In this document: positions 13,149-15,294 of the stretch, piece after piece
Numbering within the stretch: the stretch's first letter is position 1
Layout of the letters: each line of letters opens with the position of its first letter
DNA from: an uncultured Streptococcus sp.
GTDB lineage: Bacteria > Bacillota > Bacilli > Lactobacillales > Streptococcaceae
Direction of reading: 5' to 3'
Assembly: GCA_902461025.1 (NCBI GenBank)
Contig: CABPWC010000029.1
Location: forward strand, 1 to 15,294
DNA length: 15,294 bases
The notes under the pieces: model-generated
Seen by the model: the letters and a program-made list of their open reading frames with translations, nothing else
Told to the model about the DNA's origin: nothing
Databases searched by the model: none
Position numbers and translations under genes: made by a program

Positions 13149-15294
13149 TTGGCAGGACATGACGTTCAATACGGGAAACATCGTACCCGTCGTAGTTTTT
13201 CAAGAATCAAAGAAGTTCTTGACTTACCAAATTTGATTGAAATTCAAACTGACTCATTCAAAGATTTCCTAGACCATGGTCTGAAGGAAGTGTTTGAAGA
13301 TGTATTGCCAATTTCAAACTTCACAGAAACAATGGAGTTGGAATTTGTTGGCTACGAAATCAAAGAACCTAAATATACGCTTGAAGAAGCTCGCATCCAT
13401 GATGCAAGTTATTCAGCACCAATCTTTGTAACTTTCCGCTTGATTAACAAAGAAACTGGCGAAATCAAAACTCAAGAAGTCTTCTTTGGAGATTTCCCAA
13501 TCATGACTGAGATGGGTACTTTCATCATCAACGGTGGTGAACGTATTATCGTATCACAGTTGGTGCGTTCTCCAGGTGTTTACTTTAATGATAAAGTAGA
13601 CAAAAACGGTAAAGTGGGCTACGGTTCAACTGTAATCCCTAACCGTGGAGCTTGGTTGGAACTTGAAAGTGACTCAAAAGACATCGCCTATACTCGTATC
13701 GACCGTACTCGTAAAATTCCATTTACGACTTTGGTTCGTGCACTTGGTTTCTCAGGCGATGATGAAATCTTTGATATCTTTGGGGATAGCGAGTTGGTTC
13801 GCAACACTGTTGAAAAAGATATCCATAAAAACCCAATGGACTCTCGTACAGACGAAGCTTTGAAAGAAATTTATGAGCGTCTTCGTCCAGGTGAGCCAAA
13901 AACTGCTGAGAGTTCACGTACCTTGCTCGTAGCTCGTTTCTTCGACCCACGTCGTTATGACTTGGCAGCCGTTGGACGTTACAAGATTAACAAGAAACTC
14001 AATATCAAGACTCGTTTGCTCAATCAAACAATCGCTGAACCATTGGTAGACCCAGAAACTGGTGAAATCTTAGTTGAAAAGGGTACTGTTATGACTCGCG
14101 ATGTCATCGAAAGTATCGAAAATCACTTGGATGGCGATTTGAACAAGATTGTCTACACTCCAAATGACTCAGCTGTTTTGACAGAACCAGTTGTTCTTCA
14201 AAAATTCAAGGTTGTGGCACCAACTGATCCAGACCGTGTTGTAACAATCATCGGAAATGCAAATCCAGATGATAAAGTTCGCACTATCACTCCGGCAGAT
14301 ATCCTTGCTGAAATGAGCTACTTCCTTAACTTGGCTGAAGGCATCGGTCGTGTCGATGATATCGACCACCTCGGAAACCGTCGTATCCGTGCCGTTGGTG
14401 AATTGCTTGCCAACCAAGTACGTCTTGGACTTTCACGTATGGAACGTAATGTTCGTGAACGTATGTCTGTTCAAGATAACGAAGTATTAACACCTCAACA
14501 AATCATTAACATCCGTCCAGTGACTGCGGCTATCAAAGAATTCTTTGGTTCTTCACAATTGTCACAGTTCATGGACCAACACAACCCACTTTCTGAGTTG
14601 TCTCACAAACGTCGTTTGTCTGCCTTAGGGCCTGGTGGTTTGACACGTGACCGCGCTGGATATGAAGTTCGTGACGTACACTACACTCACTATGGTCGTA
14701 TGTGTCCAATCGAAACACCTGAAGGACCAAACATCGGTTTGATCAACAACTTGTCTTCATACGGGCACCTCAACAAGTATGGTTTCATTCAAACACCATA
14801 CCGTAAGGTTGACCGTGCGACTGGTAAAGTAACCAACGAAATCGTTTGGTTGACTGCCGATGAAGAAGATGAATACACAGTTGCTCAGGCTAACTCTAAA
14901 TTGAACGAAGATGGCACTTTTGCAGAAAAAGTTGTTATGGGTCGTCACCAAGGGGTTAACCAAGAATATCCAGCATCTAGTGTCGATTACATGGACGTTT
15001 CTCCTAAACAAGTAGTTGCTGTTGCGACAGCATGTATTCCGTTCTTGGAAAACGATGACTCCAACCGTGCCCTCATGGGTGCCAACATGCAACGTCAGGC
15101 TGTTCCATTGATCGATCCTAAAGCGCCTTTCGTTGGTACAGGTATGGAATACCAAGCAGCCCATGATTCAGGAGCTGCAGTGATTGCACAACATGGTGGT
15201 AAGGTTACCTATGCGGATGCGGACAAGGTAGAAGTTCGCCGTGAAGATGGTTCCCTTGATGTTTACCACATCCAAAAATTCCGTCGTTCAAACT
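13149..15294 (+). CDS. rpoB: DNA-directed RNA polymerase beta subunit, 5' part (runs off right edge)
   Basis: The first 715 codons of the beta subunit, which forms much of the RNA polymerase catalytic cleft. The reading frame is open from the start to the window edge. The start is TTG at 13149 (MAGHDVQYGKHRTRRSF): AAAGGAG (13135-13141) is 7 nt upstream and an in-frame TGA at 13110 rules out a much longer protein. The rifampicin pocket is wild-type in appearance: QLSQFMDQHNPLSELSHKRR followed by LSALGPGG, with D476, H486 and S491 unchanged; the streptococcal H replaces the E. coli N within DQ(N/H)NP. The downstream half, including the second catalytic-region motifs, is outside the window. rpoC would be expected next. 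Confidence 0.98.
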   Translation, partial: MAGHDVQYGKHRTRRSFSRIKEVLDLPNLIEIQTDSFKDFLDHGLKEVFEDVLPISNFTETMELEFVGYEIKEPKYTLEEARIHDASYSAPIFVTFRLINKETGEIKTQEVFFGDFPIMTEMGTFIINGGERIIVSQLVRSPGVYFNDKVDKNGKVGYGSTVIPNRGAWLELESDSKDIAYTRIDRTRKIPFTTLVRALGFSGDDEIFDIFGDSELVRNTVEKDIHKNPMDSRTDEALKEIYERLRPGEPKTAESSRTLLVARFFDPRRYDLAAVGRYKINKKLNIKTRLLNQTIAEPLVDPETGEILVEKGTVMTRDVIESIENHLDGDLNKIVYTPNDSAVLTEPVVLQKFKVVAPTDPDRVVTIIGNANPDDKVRTITPADILAEMSYFLNLAEGIGRVDDIDHLGNRRIRAVGELLANQVRLGLSRMERNVRERMSVQDNEVLTPQQIINIRPVTAAIKEFFGSSQLSQFMDQHNPLSELSHKRRLSALGPGGLTRDRAGYEVRDVHYTHYGRMCPIETPEGPNIGLINNLSSYGHLNKYGFIQTPYRKVDRATGKVTNEIVWLTADEEDEYTVAQANSKLNEDGTFAEKVVMGRHQGVNQEYPASSVDYMDVSPKQVVAVATACIPFLENDDSNRALMGANMQRQAVPLIDPKAPFVGTGMEYQAAHDSGAAVIAQHGGKVTYADADKVEVRREDGSLDVYHIQKFRRSN

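Noticed and set aside
14547..14643. Possible rifampicin-resistance change in rpoB
   Set aside because: D476, H486 and S491 and the surrounding residues are the susceptible types; the H within DQHNP is normal for streptococci.
14757..15164. 135-codon open frame antisense to rpoB
   Set aside because: Shadow of highly conserved rpoB codons, with no start signals and no recognisable domain.

Overview
The window looks like chromosomal DNA of a mitis-group Streptococcus (S. mitis / S. oralis / S. pneumoniae relatives). The DltA-D, AdcR/C/B/A and RpoB sequences match, from memory, their pneumococcal counterparts almost residue for residue. Promoters are AT-rich sigma-A type, and Shine-Dalgarno sites are of the AAGGAG kind. 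I see no rRNA, tRNA, CRISPR array, insertion sequence or phage gene.

Layout, left to right. (1) Minus strand: hslO (Hsp33 redox chaperone) followed by the 5' part of dusB (tRNA-dihydrouridine synthase), overlapping by 14 bp; dusB runs off the left edge. (2) Plus strand, divergent from hslO: the complete dlt operon, dltX-dltA-dltB-dltC-dltD, which attaches D-alanine to teichoic acids. It ends in a terminator. (3) The zinc-uptake operon adcR-adcC-adcB-adcA: zinc-sensing repressor, ATPase, permease, and a zinc-binding lipoprotein with a C-terminal ZinT domain. Its promoter carries an AdcR operator and it ends in a strong terminator. (4) A monocistronic two-module VOC (glyoxalase/extradiol dioxygenase-like, CatE/YfiE-like) gene with a near-consensus promoter, a perfect inverted repeat over the predicted transcription start, and its own terminator. 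(5) A 670-residue DUF2079 membrane protein of unknown function with a long extra membrane region at its N-terminus. (6) A 363-bp non-coding region holding a consensus promoter, a hairpin, a very strong intrinsic terminator and a GTGA-capped hairpin, leading into rpoB (RNA polymerase beta subunit, TTG start), which runs off the right edge.

How the parts work together: the dlt proteins activate D-alanine (DltA), load it on a carrier (DltC), and move it across or transfer it at the membrane (DltB, DltX, DltD), lowering the negative charge of the envelope. The adc proteins import zinc, with AdcR shutting the operon down when zinc is ample. Most of the window is well-known biology. The parts least explained by known genes are regulatory: the terminator inside the rpoB leader, the operator-like palindrome at the VOC gene, and the apparently leaderless hslO start. 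The DUF2079 protein is the one gene without an assignable function.
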